62,532 nt of DNA from CAYGVT01 sp964353355 (GTDB lineage: Archaea; Thermoplasmatota; DTKX01; GCA-020343715). How positions within the stretch are numbered: the stretch's first letter is position 1; every line of letters starts with the position of its first letter. A program made the position numbers and the translations under genes. Below, in pieces: positions 51,163 through 61,029 of this stretch. The notes below the pieces were generated by a model. That model saw nothing but the letters and a program-made list of their open reading frames with translations. It was not told the origin of the DNA and made no database searches. The stretch covers positions 1 through 62,532 of the forward strand of contig CAYGVT010000015.1 of assembly GCA_964353355.1 (NCBI GenBank), read 5' to 3'.

Positions 51163-51896
51163 GCTTCGGCGCGGTCGCGGTCGCCACCACCGCCTCCTTC
51201 CTCCTCTACGGAGGCACCATCTACTTCGTGTCCATCGCGATGAAGTGGCGGCTCGACCTTCTGCTCCAGCGCCTCGGCCTCGGGGCCATGGTGCGAACGT
51301 GGAGGCGGGGCTTCCACGGCCGCGTGGCGGTGTTCGGCGTGGTGCTCCTGGTGGCCCTCTCCGTCGAGGCCGTGGCCATCGGGCCCGGCGGCGGCCCCGA
51401 CGTCTACGAGCCGCGGTCTGGAGATGGCAGGTGGGTCGAGATGTCCGACACAATCACCCTGGACGGCTACGCGTCCGAGGGTGCCGCGGCCGTCAACGCC
51501 ACGCCCGAGCTGGGCGGGGTCGCCCCCCTGTCCGTCAACGTATCGCTCCAGTGGGTCGACAACGACGCGCGCGAGCCACCGGCGGGCCCCTTCGACGTCG
51601 CTCCCCGCAACCAGCCTGACACGCTGCGGCTCTCCGTCAAGGGCCCAGGCAGCGTCTCGGGGACCGTGGAGGCGGCCAATGACCCCTCGACCCGGCTGGG
51701 CGAGCTCGAGCTCGGCCCGTTCAAGGCCCAGCAGGGCAAGGACCTGGGGGGCATCGTCGTGACGGTCGAGTGCCTCGAGGCCGGGGACGTGACGGGTCGG
51801 TTCCTCACGTACGTCGCCGACGGCGGGAACGACTACGTGCTGTTCTTCGAGTACACCTGGCTCGAGTATCTGGTCCCCATGAACACGACTGCTTGA
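51144..51896 (+). CDS. MetS-like transporter subunit fused to exported beta domain
   Basis: About 250 residues from GTG 51144; the start is uncertain because aggag abuts it. The first 45 residues form one TM helix (TASFLLYGGTIYFVSIAMKW) like the single-span MetS-type accessory subunits of NSS transporters. A second TM (about 54-75) leads to an extracellular beta-rich domain of about 160 residues with no recognised family. The overlap with the symporter gene supports translational coupling. A fusion of an accessory subunit with an outer domain is inferred. Confidence 0.6.
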   Translation: MGPAGLSFGAVAVATTASFLLYGGTIYFVSIAMKWRLDLLLQRLGLGAMVRTWRRGFHGRVAVFGVVLLVALSVEAVAIGPGGGPDVYEPRSGDGRWVEMSDTITLDGYASEGAAAVNATPELGGVAPLSVNVSLQWVDNDAREPPAGPFDVAPRNQPDTLRLSVKGPGSVSGTVEAANDPSTRLGELELGPFKAQQGKDLGGIVVTVECLEAGDVTGRFLTYVADGGNDYVLFFEYTWLEYLVPMNTTA

Positions 51897-51952
51897 GGGG
51901 TCCGGCCGTGCCAGCGGACGGCCTTCGCGCGCGAGGGGCGGCCGCTGCGATC

Positions 51953-52900
51953 CTAGTCGGTGATGCCCTCCTCCATGACGGAGAAGACCGCCTCGCCCTC
52001 GGGCAGGTTCGGGGAGTCGATGAGCCGCGCGATGCGCTTGGGCCCCTTGCTCTTCCGGAGGTAGACCCTGAACGTGGCCGCGTGGCCCACGATGTGGCCG
52101 CCGATGGGCCGCGTGGGGTCGCCGAAGAAGGCGTCGGGCTTGGCCATGACCTGGTTGGTCACGCCGACGACCGCGTTGTGCAAATCGCCGAACCGCTGCA
52201 GGTCGTGCAGATGCTTGTTGAGCTTCTGCTGCCGGTCCGCGAGCGCGCCGCGGCCGACGAACTCGGCACGGAAGTGCGCCGTGAGGGAGTCGACGATGAG
52301 GCACTTCACCGTGTGCTCCTTGGCTATCTCGGTGGCCTTCTCGACCAGCAGCATCTGGTGGTGGGAGTTGAAGGCGCGCGCGACGCGGACCTTCGCGAGC
52401 GTCTCGTCGGGGTCCAGGCCCGCGCCCTCCGACATCTGGATGATGCGCTCCGGGCGGAAGGTGTTCTCGGTGTCGATGTAGATGGACGTGCCCTCCAGGC
52501 CGCCGTCCTTGACCGGCTTGGTGACGTTCACCGCGAGCTGGTGCATGATCTGCGTCTTGCCCGAGCCGAACTCGCCGAAGAACTCGGTGATGGCCTGGGT
52601 CTCGATGCCGCCGCCCATGAGCTCGTCGAGCGTCGCCGAGCTGGTCTTGAGCTTGCCCACGAGCTTGCGCTTCTCGAGCAGCGCCTCGCCGGTCTCGAAG
52701 CCCCCGATGTCGGCCTGCTTGCGGGCGGCGGCGATGATCTTGACCGCGGCGTTCACGCCGAGGTCGGCCGTCTCCGCCAGCACCGCCGGGGAGCTCACAG
52801 CTATGCTCATGAGGTCGGTGAACCCGGCCTCCATCAACTTCTCCGCGGTCGCGGGACCGACGCCAGGTAGCTTCTCGATGGCGTTCTCCTCGTCTGCCAT
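51953..52900 (-). CDS. radA: DNA repair and recombination protein RadA
   Basis: 315 residues, the usual RadA size. The N-terminal helix-hairpin-helix domain (IEKLPGVGPATAEKLMEAGF) is followed by the RecA-like core: Walker A GEFGSGKTQ (109-117), IDTENTFRPERI, Walker B CLIVDSL and the DNA-binding loops (RGALADRQQKL; IGGHIVGHAATFRVYLRK). It forms filaments on single-stranded DNA and catalyses strand exchange. It is divergent from the large propeller gene. Confidence 0.97.
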   Translation of the reverse strand: MADEENAIEKLPGVGPATAEKLMEAGFTDLMSIAVSSPAVLAETADLGVNAAVKIIAAARKQADIGGFETGEALLEKRKLVGKLKTSSATLDELMGGGIETQAITEFFGEFGSGKTQIMHQLAVNVTKPVKDGGLEGTSIYIDTENTFRPERIIQMSEGAGLDPDETLAKVRVARAFNSHHQMLLVEKATEIAKEHTVKCLIVDSLTAHFRAEFVGRGALADRQQKLNKHLHDLQRFGDLHNAVVGVTNQVMAKPDAFFGDPTRPIGGHIVGHAATFRVYLRKSKGPKRIARLIDSPNLPEGEAVFSVMEEGITD

Positions 52901-53098
52901 TGCACTTCACCTTGGGGAGGGCTGCAAGGGTCAGGACGCCTCATATGGTTTTGCACGGGGGGTGGGTGAATGTGGCAAATTCCGCGCTATCGGGGGACCT
53001 GGTGCCGTTCGACCCCTACAAGCTCGTTTCAAAGCCTTTATATATCGAAAACCGGCCTCTCCAGCGCGTTGGGCCGTCAGGCCCGATGGAGGAAGACC
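52901..53098. other. Divergent promoter region
   Basis: 198 bp between radA and the propeller gene. The plus-strand TATA box gcctttatatatcg (53034-53047) predicts a start near 53070, leaving a leader of about 30 nt with GGAGG at 53088-53092. Confidence 0.55.
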
Positions 53099-56000
53099 AT
53101 GGCACCCGCCGTCCGCCGCCTGCTCGCGCTTTGCCTCGCCATCCTGGTCGCGGTCCCCACGGCCACCCTAATGGCCGCCGGGGGGCTGGCGGAGGACGAT
53201 GGCGGCGCCGGTGTCACGTCGCCCACGCCAGTCGGCCGAGGGCTGGGGCTCGACGACATGGCGCCCAACACAATCGTGCTGGACCCGACGCAGGACCGGT
53301 TCCAGTCGCTGCTGCCCTGGCCCACGAACCGGACGCTCTACAGCATGCGCTGGAGGCCGGGCGGGGACTACGGCCTCGTCGTGGGCAGCGGCGGCACGCT
53401 GCTCCGATGGACCGGCTCCCAGGTCGAGCACATCAATACGGGCACCGAGGAGGGGCTCTTCGACCTGGAGTGGAAATCCGACGGGTCGCAGGCCATCATC
53501 GCGGGCAACCACTCGACCGTCCTGGTGTGGGATGCCGTCGTGGAGGACCTCACGCAGCTGCCCATCACGGGCGTGCAGCGCATGTCGGGCGTGTGCTGGA
53601 CGCCCTCCGGCGGCGCGCTGCTGGTGGGCGACGGCGGCTTCGTGGGGTTCTGGAACGGCTCGGCACTGCTGCGCATCGACGCGGGGTTCTCGGGCTACCT
53701 CTACCGCGTGGCCTGGAGGCCGGGGGCCGACTACGCGGCCGCGGTCGGCGACAACGGGGTCGTCCTCGAGGTGAACGAGACCTCGCTGGTGCGCCGCGTG
53801 GACCTGACCGTCAACTGGATGCTGTGGCGCATCGCGTGGGCGCCCGGCGGGGCGTACGCGCTCGTGGTCGGGGCCAAGTTCCCCACGCCCATCAAGACAC
53901 TCCTCGCGGCCAGGTACAACGCGTCCGGCACCTTCGACGAGCTCGGCGCGTCGATGCCATCGTGGGTGGGGCTGAGGGGGGTCGAGTTCGCCCGCGGCGC
54001 CGAGGAGGCCATCGTCGTGGGCGACAACTCCACCGCGCTGCGGTGGAACGGCAATGCGCTCACCGCCATCCCCGCGCCCGACGACCGGACGCTGTACGGG
54101 GTCGGCTGGGAGGGGGACGGCGCGCACGCGCTCGCCATGGGCAACCGCGGCCTGGTGCTGCGGTGGGACGGTTCCGCGTGGGGCTACAGGTCCTACGACC
54201 CCGGCGACTACCTATCCTCCATCGCCTGGAGGCCGCAGGGGGACTACGGGCTCGTCGTGGGCCGCACCGGCTACATGGCCAGGGTGTCGACGCACGGGTC
54301 CTCGCGCGTGGACTCGGGGGTGGTCACGGACCTCGACGACGTGGACTGGTCCTCCGACGGCTCGTACGCGCTCGCGTGCGGCGCCGGTGGCCGCGTCCTG
54401 AGGTACGAGCACTCCACGGGCGCCGTCACGAGCATCAGGACGGGCCTGCGCGAGCTGCGCGGCGTGGCCATCCAGCCCGGGCATGAGACGGCGCTCGCGG
54501 TCGGTGACGAGGGCCAGGTGTGGGAGTACACAGGGGGCATTTGGATCGACAGGAAGAACGCGGACGTGTGGCAGAACCTCTGGGACGTGGCGTGGAGGCC
54601 CGACGGCGCGTTCGCCATCATCGTCGGCGTCACGGGCGTCGCGCTCAACTTCACGGGCGGCATGACCGCCCAGTTCTTCAACCCCCCGACCAACGGCTAC
54701 AACAACCTCTACTCGGTCACGTGGAACAAGGCGGGCACTGCCGCGATGGTCGTGGGGACGCCCATCCTCAGCTTCGGCGACAACAAATGGTACGACGGCA
54801 TCGAGGTCTACGACAACATCGGCTGGCAGCTCGTGGCGAGCCACGCCAACGTGAGCTTCCGGGGCTGCGCCTTCACCGCCGACGGCGAGGTCGGGCTCGC
54901 GTTCGGGGAGCCCGACATCATCGTCAAGTTCTCCACGCGCGTGGGCGACGCCATCCGCAGCCCGTTCAGGAACTTCTTCACGGTGCTCCAGCGCGCCTGC
55001 ATGCACCCCTCGGGGCGCACCGTCTACTTCTGTGGCGGGTGGGGCTACGCCTACCGCATGGACGTGGGCGAGTTCGCCAACCGGGCGCCCATCCTGGCCA
55101 TCGTTTCGCCCGCCTCCGGCACCCACTTCGATGTGGGCGAGCAGTTCTACCTCGACGCCACCGGGACGTTCGACCCCGACGACGACCCCCTCACCATCAC
55201 TTGGGTGTCCAACGCCTCCGGCGTGCTGGGCACCGGCATCAGGCCCAGGGTCGCCATCGACCTGGCCGGGTGGCACCGCGTGACGTGCTACGCCGACGAC
55301 GGCAAGGGGCACAACGTGTCGGCCCACGTGCTGCTCAGCATCGACGTCCCCAACTACGCGCCCGTGCCCGTCATCGCCTCGCCCCTGGAGGGCGCGGCCT
55401 ACACGACCGACGACGACATCGTGTTCGACGCCGAGGGCACGAGGGACGCCAACGGGGACAACCTCACCTACCAGTGGGTGTCCGCCCTGTCTGGGGACAT
55501 CGGGTACGAGAAGCGAGTCGTGGCCAGGCTGGGCGCGGGCGCCCACCTCGTCCTGCTGTGGGTGGACGACGGGCTCGGCGGCCGCGCGGCCGCGATGGTC
55601 AACATCACCGTGACGCTGGCCAACCGGCCGCCCGTCGTGTACGTCACGTCGCCCATCGAGGGCGCGCGCATCGCGCCCGGCACCGAGGTCGAGCTCAACG
55701 CGAGCTACTCCAACGACCCCGACGGGGACGCGCTCGTGTACACATGGAGCTCCAGCCGCGACGGGGGGCTCGGCACGGGCGTCGTCCTGCGCACGGTGCT
55801 CTCGGAGGGCGCGCACCTCGTCTCCGTCACCGTCGACGACGGCCACGGCCACCTGGTGAACGTGGGCGTGAACGTGTCGGTCGTCCGGCCGCCGGACCTC
55901 TCGCCCGTGGTCACCGTGACCTCGCCCGCGAACAACTCGCAGCTCGAGGGCGTCGTGACCATCACGGGCACCGCCCTGGACGCCGAGGGGCCCGTCGCGA

Positions 56001-56581
56001 CCGTCCTGGTCTCGGTCGGGGGGCCGGACGACTGGCTCTCCGCGGTCGGGACCGAAGCGTGGTCCTTCCAGTGGGACACGCGGCGCATGACGGACGGGCT
56101 CTACCAGGTCTGGGTCGAGGCCTCCGACGGCGAGCGCTCGGCGCGCGTGTGGGTCCAGTACGTGGTGCGCAACCCGGAGCCGCCCAACCAGTCGCCCACG
56201 GTGACGCTTGGGACCTTCGTCCCGGCCAAGCTCAGGGGCTCGCTCCTGCTCGAGGGCACGGCGACCGACCCCGAGGGCGTGCTCTCCCGCGTGCAGGTGC
56301 GCATCGATGCCGACCCCTGGGTCGACGCCTCCGGCACCTCGTCGTGGAGCTACTACCTGGACACGCGGCAGTACGACGACGGCCCCCACACCGTCTCGGT
56401 GCGCGCGTTCGACGGCAAGGCCTACTCGGACGAGGTCACGCGCCAGTTCATCATCGACAACGGGGGGGCGGACGGCGGCGACGGCGGCGGCGGGGCGATG
56501 CTGTGGCTCGTTGTCATCATCATCGTGGTCGTCGTCGTGGCCGTGGTGGTCGCGCTCGCGCTCAGAGCACGGCGTCGGTAG
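53099..56581 (+). CDS. Large surface protein: beta-propeller, PKD/Ig domains, C-terminal TM
   Basis: 1160 residues from ATG 53099, with GGAGG 6 nt upstream. Signal peptide (RRLLALCLAILVAV). About 600 residues of repeats with WRPxGxYxxxVGxxG...RW.G follow, fitting one or two beta-propellers. Then come three PKD/Ig-like domains with a shared N-terminal strand (PAPVIASPLEGA; PVVYVTSPIEGA) and two Ig-like domains (VTVTSPANNSQLEGVVTITG). A C-terminal TM helix ends in ALRARRR, so the protein is anchored outside. The last 20 bp overlap the convergent TPR gene. Confidence 0.85.
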   Translation: MAPAVRRLLALCLAILVAVPTATLMAAGGLAEDDGGAGVTSPTPVGRGLGLDDMAPNTIVLDPTQDRFQSLLPWPTNRTLYSMRWRPGGDYGLVVGSGGTLLRWTGSQVEHINTGTEEGLFDLEWKSDGSQAIIAGNHSTVLVWDAVVEDLTQLPITGVQRMSGVCWTPSGGALLVGDGGFVGFWNGSALLRIDAGFSGYLYRVAWRPGADYAAAVGDNGVVLEVNETSLVRRVDLTVNWMLWRIAWAPGGAYALVVGAKFPTPIKTLLAARYNASGTFDELGASMPSWVGLRGVEFARGAEEAIVVGDNSTALRWNGNALTAIPAPDDRTLYGVGWEGDGAHALAMGNRGLVLRWDGSAWGYRSYDPGDYLSSIAWRPQGDYGLVVGRTGYMARVSTHGSSRVDSGVVTDLDDVDWSSDGSYALACGAGGRVLRYEHSTGAVTSIRTGLRELRGVAIQPGHETALAVGDEGQVWEYTGGIWIDRKNADVWQNLWDVAWRPDGAFAIIVGVTGVALNFTGGMTAQFFNPPTNGYNNLYSVTWNKAGTAAMVVGTPILSFGDNKWYDGIEVYDNIGWQLVASHANVSFRGCAFTADGEVGLAFGEPDIIVKFSTRVGDAIRSPFRNFFTVLQRACMHPSGRTVYFCGGWGYAYRMDVGEFANRAPILAIVSPASGTHFDVGEQFYLDATGTFDPDDDPLTITWVSNASGVLGTGIRPRVAIDLAGWHRVTCYADDGKGHNVSAHVLLSIDVPNYAPVPVIASPLEGAAYTTDDDIVFDAEGTRDANGDNLTYQWVSALSGDIGYEKRVVARLGAGAHLVLLWVDDGLGGRAAAMVNITVTLANRPPVVYVTSPIEGARIAPGTEVELNASYSNDPDGDALVYTWSSSRDGGLGTGVVLRTVLSEGAHLVSVTVDDGHGHLVNVGVNVSVVRPPDLSPVVTVTSPANNSQLEGVVTITGTALDAEGPVATVLVSVGGPDDWLSAVGTEAWSFQWDTRRMTDGLYQVWVEASDGERSARVWVQYVVRNPEPPNQSPTVTLGTFVPAKLRGSLLLEGTATDPEGVLSRVQVRIDADPWVDASGTSSWSYYLDTRQYDDGPHTVSVRAFDGKAYSDEVTRQFIIDNGGADGGDGGGGAMLWLVVIIIVVVVVAVVVALALRARRR

Positions 56582-59500
56582 AGCCCTCGACGATGGGCAT
56601 CTTGCACTTGGGGCAGATCGTCTCCTTGCGCGTGAGCGAGCGGGTGGCGTTGGCCTGGCGGATGCAGTCGTCGCAGACGAACTCGCCGCAGTCGAAGTGA
56701 CGGATGGTGGGCGGGTTGGTCCTGCAGACCGAGCACACGAGCGGCCTGGGCGGGGCCTTCGTCCTGGCGGGTGCCGCCGGGGCCTTCACCTCGCCCTCGG
56801 CGCCCTCCTCCTCGCCCTCCTCCCCCTCCTCGCCCTCGCCCCCCTTCTCCCTCCTGGGCCTGGCCGCGCGCTTGGGCCTGCGCATGCTCTCCAGCGCGAC
56901 CTTCTGGTCGCCCACGGGCACCTCCTCGGCCAGGCTGTCCAGCACGACCTTGACCTTCTTGGCGGTGAGCAGCCCCGCGCGCAGCCGCCGCGAGATGTCC
57001 GCCACCGTCCGCTCCTCCGGCGGCAGCTCCAGCGCGGCGCGCACGGCCTTCTCCATCTCCGCCCGCAGCGGGCGCTCGGGCTCGAGCGTCAGCCTGTCCA
57101 CCTGCCTCATGTACTCCAAGATGCGCTTGGCGCGCGGGACGGACGTGTCGGGGAAGTGGAACAGCAGCTCCGAGAGCGAGACCGTCACGTCGTCGGTGTG
57201 GGGCCTGTAGGCGAGGCAGAACTGGATGACGTTCGCGGAGGCGCGCTCGTAGTCCGCGACCTCCTGGGGCTTGAGTTCCTCGAGCTTGAACGTCTCCTTC
57301 TTCGAAATGTACTGGAACACGGTGTCGACGACCTCGAACGGCACGTGGCCGTCGCGGAACGCCTCCTCCTTGGTGGGCGCGCGGCGGTGCTTGTACTCGA
57401 ACGTGAGTATCTCGCGCGCGTAGCGCTCCGTGTCGCGGTTGCGGATGAAGTCGAGGGCCTCCTCGCGCTTCTCCTTGGCCGCGTGGTACTCGGCGTCGAC
57501 CTCGAGGGCGGTGTTGAACGCCTCCAAGGAGTCCTCGTACCGGTGCAGCTGGAACATGGCCACGCCCTTGTTGTACCACGCGACCTTGTCGCGCGGCTGG
57601 AGCTCCAGCGCCTTGGCGTAGTTGGAGATGGCCTCCTCCCACCGCTCGAGGTGGTCCATCGCGATGCCGCGGTTGTTCCAGACCTCGTGGTCGTTCGGGT
57701 CCAGGTCCGCGGACTTGTCGAGCGCCGTGACCGCCTGCTCGAACCTGCTCGCGCCCAGCATGACGCGGCCCATGTTCTTCCAAGCGGCCTTGTCTGCCGG
57801 GTCCATCTCCGTCACGCGCCTGAGGGCGTCGATCGCCGCGTCCGTGGCCTTGAGCTTGTCGTGGCAGATGCCCATGTTGAACCAGGCCGACTTGTCGCCG
57901 GGGTTGAGCTCGACCGCCTTCCTGTAGGACTCGACGGCCTCGGGGAGCTTGTTCATGCGCGCGAGCACGGTGCCCTTGTTGTTGCGGATGGCCCCGTCCT
58001 GCGGGTCGAGCCCGATGCCGCGGTCGAAGCAGTCCAGCGCCTCCTTGAGCTTGCCCTGCTTCGAAAGGGCCAGGCCCTTGTCGTTCCAGGTGGGGGCGTG
58101 CTTGGGGTCGATGCCGAGCGCCATGTCGAGCGCGCCGATCGATTCGGGCAGCCTGTCCATGTGCATGAACGCGACGCCCATGTTGCGCATCGCGCCCAGG
58201 TGGTTGGCGTCGAGCTCGATGGCCTTGGCGTAGCTCTGGGCCGCGTCCTCGTACCTGCCGAGGTCCGCGAGCGCGACGCCGCGGTTGTTGTGCGCAGCGG
58301 GGTCGTCCGGCTTCAGCGCCGTGACCTCCTCGAAGCACCGCAGCGCCTCCTCCGGACGGCGCATCGACTTGAGGAGCGTGCCGCGCTCGGTCCACGAGGG
58401 CGCGTCGGCCGCGTCGAGCTCGAGGACCCCGTCCAGCGCCTTGAGCTGCTCCTCGGACCTGCCGAGGGACTTGAGCGTGCGCGCGACGTACCGGGCGAGG
58501 TCCGCGCTGCCGGGCTCGACGTCCTGCGCCTTCATGTAGGCGTCCAGCGCCTCGTCCAGGCGCGCCAGGTGCGTGAGCGCGTCGCCCATGTCCGCGAGAA
58601 CTTGCACGTTCTTGGGGTGGGCGTCGAGGATGGCCTTGCACGCGTCCACGACGTCCTCGTGCCGCCTCTGCAGCGCCACGAGCGACTGCTCGCGCAGTAT
58701 CATGGCCTCCATGTCGCGCGGGCGCGTCCTCAGGGCGGAGGCGAACGCCTTCTCGGCCAGCTCGTGCTTTCCCTGCGCCACGAACGTCTTGCCCGCCAGT
58801 ATCTGGACGTCCGCGTCGTCGGGCGCGAGCCTCGTGGCCTTCTCGAGGGCGGCCGTCGCGCCAGCGAGGTCACCCAGGCCAGCGAGCGCGCGGCTGAGGA
58901 GCGCCAGCAGCGCCGCGTCCTCCCCCCTCAGCTCCAGCGCGCGCGCGAACGACCTGCGCGCGAGCTCGAGCGTGCCCGACTCCAGGTGCGCGCGGCCCTT
59001 GACCTCCCAGAGCCCCGCGTCGTTGGGGACCTCGGCCAGCAGCCCGTCGATGACGCCGACGGCCTCGTCGTTGCGTCCCGCGGTCGCGTAGACCTCCACG
59101 AGCAGCCGCTTGGCGTCCTCGCGCGACTTGTCCATCTTGACGGCCTGCAGAAGCGACTCCGCCGCCTTGGCCAGGTCGCCGGTGGCCTTGTGGCACCGGC
59201 CCTTGCGCACGTGGGACTCGACGTCCTTCGGCGAGGACTTGAGCACCGCGTCCGCGGCGCGGATGGCCTCCTCGTGGCGCCCGAGGCGCTCGAGCGCGTC
59301 CGCCCTCACCGAGAGGGCGCGGCCGTGGTCCCGCTCGACCCGGAGCAGGTCGGCCGCGGCCGCCTCCACGGCCTCCCAGTCCTCCTGCGCGACCAGGGCC
59401 TCCAGCCTCTTGGCCATCGTCACGGCGTCGTCGGCGCGCAGCCCGAGCGCCTCCTCGTAGGCCTCGACCGCGTCCGCGTGCTTCGCGAGCCGTGCGAGCG

Positions 59501-60782
59501 CGTCGCCGAGCACGACCCATGTGTCGCGGCGGGTCGCGTCCAGGGTCACCACGCGGCGCGCGCACTTGACGAGACGCTCGTCGTCGCCCACGTGCTTGAG
59601 GACCTCCACGGTGCGCGCCCAGCCCTCCATGTCGTCGGGGTCGTGGCGCAGCGCGCGCTCGAGCTCCTCGAGAGCGCCCACGTGATCGCCCGAGGCCGAG
59701 AGCGCGTCCGCGTGCGCCTTCATGACCTCCGCGTCGTCGGGGTCGAGGCCCCTCGCCCGGTCGAGCAGCTCCCTGGCCGCCTCCACCTCCCCGCGGGCGG
59801 TCTTGACGCGCGCGGCCGAGACCAGGAGCTCCTTCTCGACGCCGTCGCCCGCCGCCTTCACGGCCGCGCTGTAGGCCCAGTCGGCCTCGCTCATGCGGTC
59901 CAGCGCGGCGAGCGCGTCCCCGCGGCCGCGCAGCAGCGCCGCGTCCTCGGCCGCCACGTCCAGGCCGCGGTCGAAGGCGTGCAGCGCGCGCTGGAGCTCG
60001 CCCAGCCTCATGTGCAGCCGCCCGAGCCGGCGCAGGAGCCCCGGCTCGGAGCCGCCGGCCGCGAGCGCGCGCTCGAGCGCCGCGACCTGGCCCTTGTCGT
60101 CGCCGCGGTCGAGGGCCAGGTCCGCCGCGAGCACCCAGAGCTCCCGGTCGCCGGGCGCGGCCGCGAGCGCGTCCTCGACCGCGAGGCGCGCGAGCTCGGA
60201 TTCGTTGCGGTCGCGGTGCAGGAGGGCCTTGCGCCTCATGAGCGCGACCTCGGGGCCGGCCATGGCGATGAGGGCCTCCAGGTACTCGAGGTTCTTGGGC
60301 TCGTCGTCGGCGAGCGCGCGCATGGCCTCCAGGGCGTCGTCCTTGCGGTCGAGGGCCTTGAGCGCGCGCACGCGGTTGTAGCGGGTGATGGCGTGGCGGG
60401 GCTCGACCTTGAGCGCGCGGTCGAACATCCCGAGCGCGCCCTCGGCCGCGTCGCGCTCGAGCAGGAAGGTGCCCTTGCCGTTGAGCGCGTCGAAGTTGGC
60501 CTCGTCCAGGCCGAGCGCCCGGTCGTATGCGCGCACGGCCTCGGCGTCCTTGCCGCACCCCTCGAGCCTCGCGGCGAGCTGGGTGTAGATGCGCGAGAAG
60601 TCGGGTCTGTGGCGGTCGATGGCGCCCCGGTTCTCCTCCAGGTAGTTGAAGAGCTTCTCGAGCGTGGCCGCGGCGCGGTCCTCGCCCTTGGCCTCCCTCT
60701 CCCGCTCGGCCTGGGCGAGCCTCTTCTCGGCCTTGGAGAGCACGCCCTTCTCCTTGTCGAACAGGTCCTTGAGCGGGCTCAT
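56562..60782 (-). CDS. Giant TPR protein with C-terminal RING-like zinc finger
   Basis: 1406 residues from ATG 60782, with GAGAGG 9 nt upstream. After a charged coiled-coil N-terminus, more than twenty TPR units fill residues 60-1120 (e.g. AWFNMGICHDKLKATDAAID; VWNNRGIAMDHLERWEEAIS). A helical domain (1120-1280) and an acidic Glu/Gly linker follow. The last 60 residues hold C1350-x2-C-x11-C-x-E-x2-C-x2-C-x16-C-x2-C1393, the spacing of a RING finger with Glu at the usual His position, ending in CPKCKMPI. It is cytoplasmic and probably a scaffold. A ubiquitin-ligase-like role is possible but unproven. Confidence 0.85.
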   Translation of the reverse strand: MSPLKDLFDKEKGVLSKAEKRLAQAEREREAKGEDRAAATLEKLFNYLEENRGAIDRHRPDFSRIYTQLAARLEGCGKDAEAVRAYDRALGLDEANFDALNGKGTFLLERDAAEGALGMFDRALKVEPRHAITRYNRVRALKALDRKDDALEAMRALADDEPKNLEYLEALIAMAGPEVALMRRKALLHRDRNESELARLAVEDALAAAPGDRELWVLAADLALDRGDDKGQVAALERALAAGGSEPGLLRRLGRLHMRLGELQRALHAFDRGLDVAAEDAALLRGRGDALAALDRMSEADWAYSAAVKAAGDGVEKELLVSAARVKTARGEVEAARELLDRARGLDPDDAEVMKAHADALSASGDHVGALEELERALRHDPDDMEGWARTVEVLKHVGDDERLVKCARRVVTLDATRRDTWVVLGDALARLAKHADAVEAYEEALGLRADDAVTMAKRLEALVAQEDWEAVEAAAADLLRVERDHGRALSVRADALERLGRHEEAIRAADAVLKSSPKDVESHVRKGRCHKATGDLAKAAESLLQAVKMDKSREDAKRLLVEVYATAGRNDEAVGVIDGLLAEVPNDAGLWEVKGRAHLESGTLELARRSFARALELRGEDAALLALLSRALAGLGDLAGATAALEKATRLAPDDADVQILAGKTFVAQGKHELAEKAFASALRTRPRDMEAMILREQSLVALQRRHEDVVDACKAILDAHPKNVQVLADMGDALTHLARLDEALDAYMKAQDVEPGSADLARYVARTLKSLGRSEEQLKALDGVLELDAADAPSWTERGTLLKSMRRPEEALRCFEEVTALKPDDPAAHNNRGVALADLGRYEDAAQSYAKAIELDANHLGAMRNMGVAFMHMDRLPESIGALDMALGIDPKHAPTWNDKGLALSKQGKLKEALDCFDRGIGLDPQDGAIRNNKGTVLARMNKLPEAVESYRKAVELNPGDKSAWFNMGICHDKLKATDAAIDALRRVTEMDPADKAAWKNMGRVMLGASRFEQAVTALDKSADLDPNDHEVWNNRGIAMDHLERWEEAISNYAKALELQPRDKVAWYNKGVAMFQLHRYEDSLEAFNTALEVDAEYHAAKEKREEALDFIRNRDTERYAREILTFEYKHRRAPTKEEAFRDGHVPFEVVDTVFQYISKKETFKLEELKPQEVADYERASANVIQFCLAYRPHTDDVTVSLSELLFHFPDTSVPRAKRILEYMRQVDRLTLEPERPLRAEMEKAVRAALELPPEERTVADISRRLRAGLLTAKKVKVVLDSLAEEVPVGDQKVALESMRRPKRAARPRREKGGEGEEGEEGEEEGAEGEVKAPAAPARTKAPPRPLVCSVCRTNPPTIRHFDCGEFVCDDCIRQANATRSLTRKETICPKCKMPIVEGSTDAVL

Positions 60783-61029
60783 GGAAGATTGCCTCTCGGC
60801 GCCGGAGAATATAGGGCTCGGCATACAAATATCCTGCCCCCCGTTTGTCACCCGAGGTCAATGACATCGGGCCGGGGGGTTGGGACCGTGGCGGCCTTGT
60901 ACGCCTGGCCAAGGGCGGGCGATGCCCTGGACCGACCGGACAGACGGGCGAAGCGATCTGCGGATTGCCCGCGGACATTTAAGGAAAACCTTTATCTCGC
61001 CGCCGCGCATGGCCATCCCCGGTGCGAGA
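60783..61029. other. Divergent promoter region
   Basis: About 245 bp. A TATA-like aacctttat (60987-60995) serves the plus-strand gene; no further gene was seen. Confidence 0.45.
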
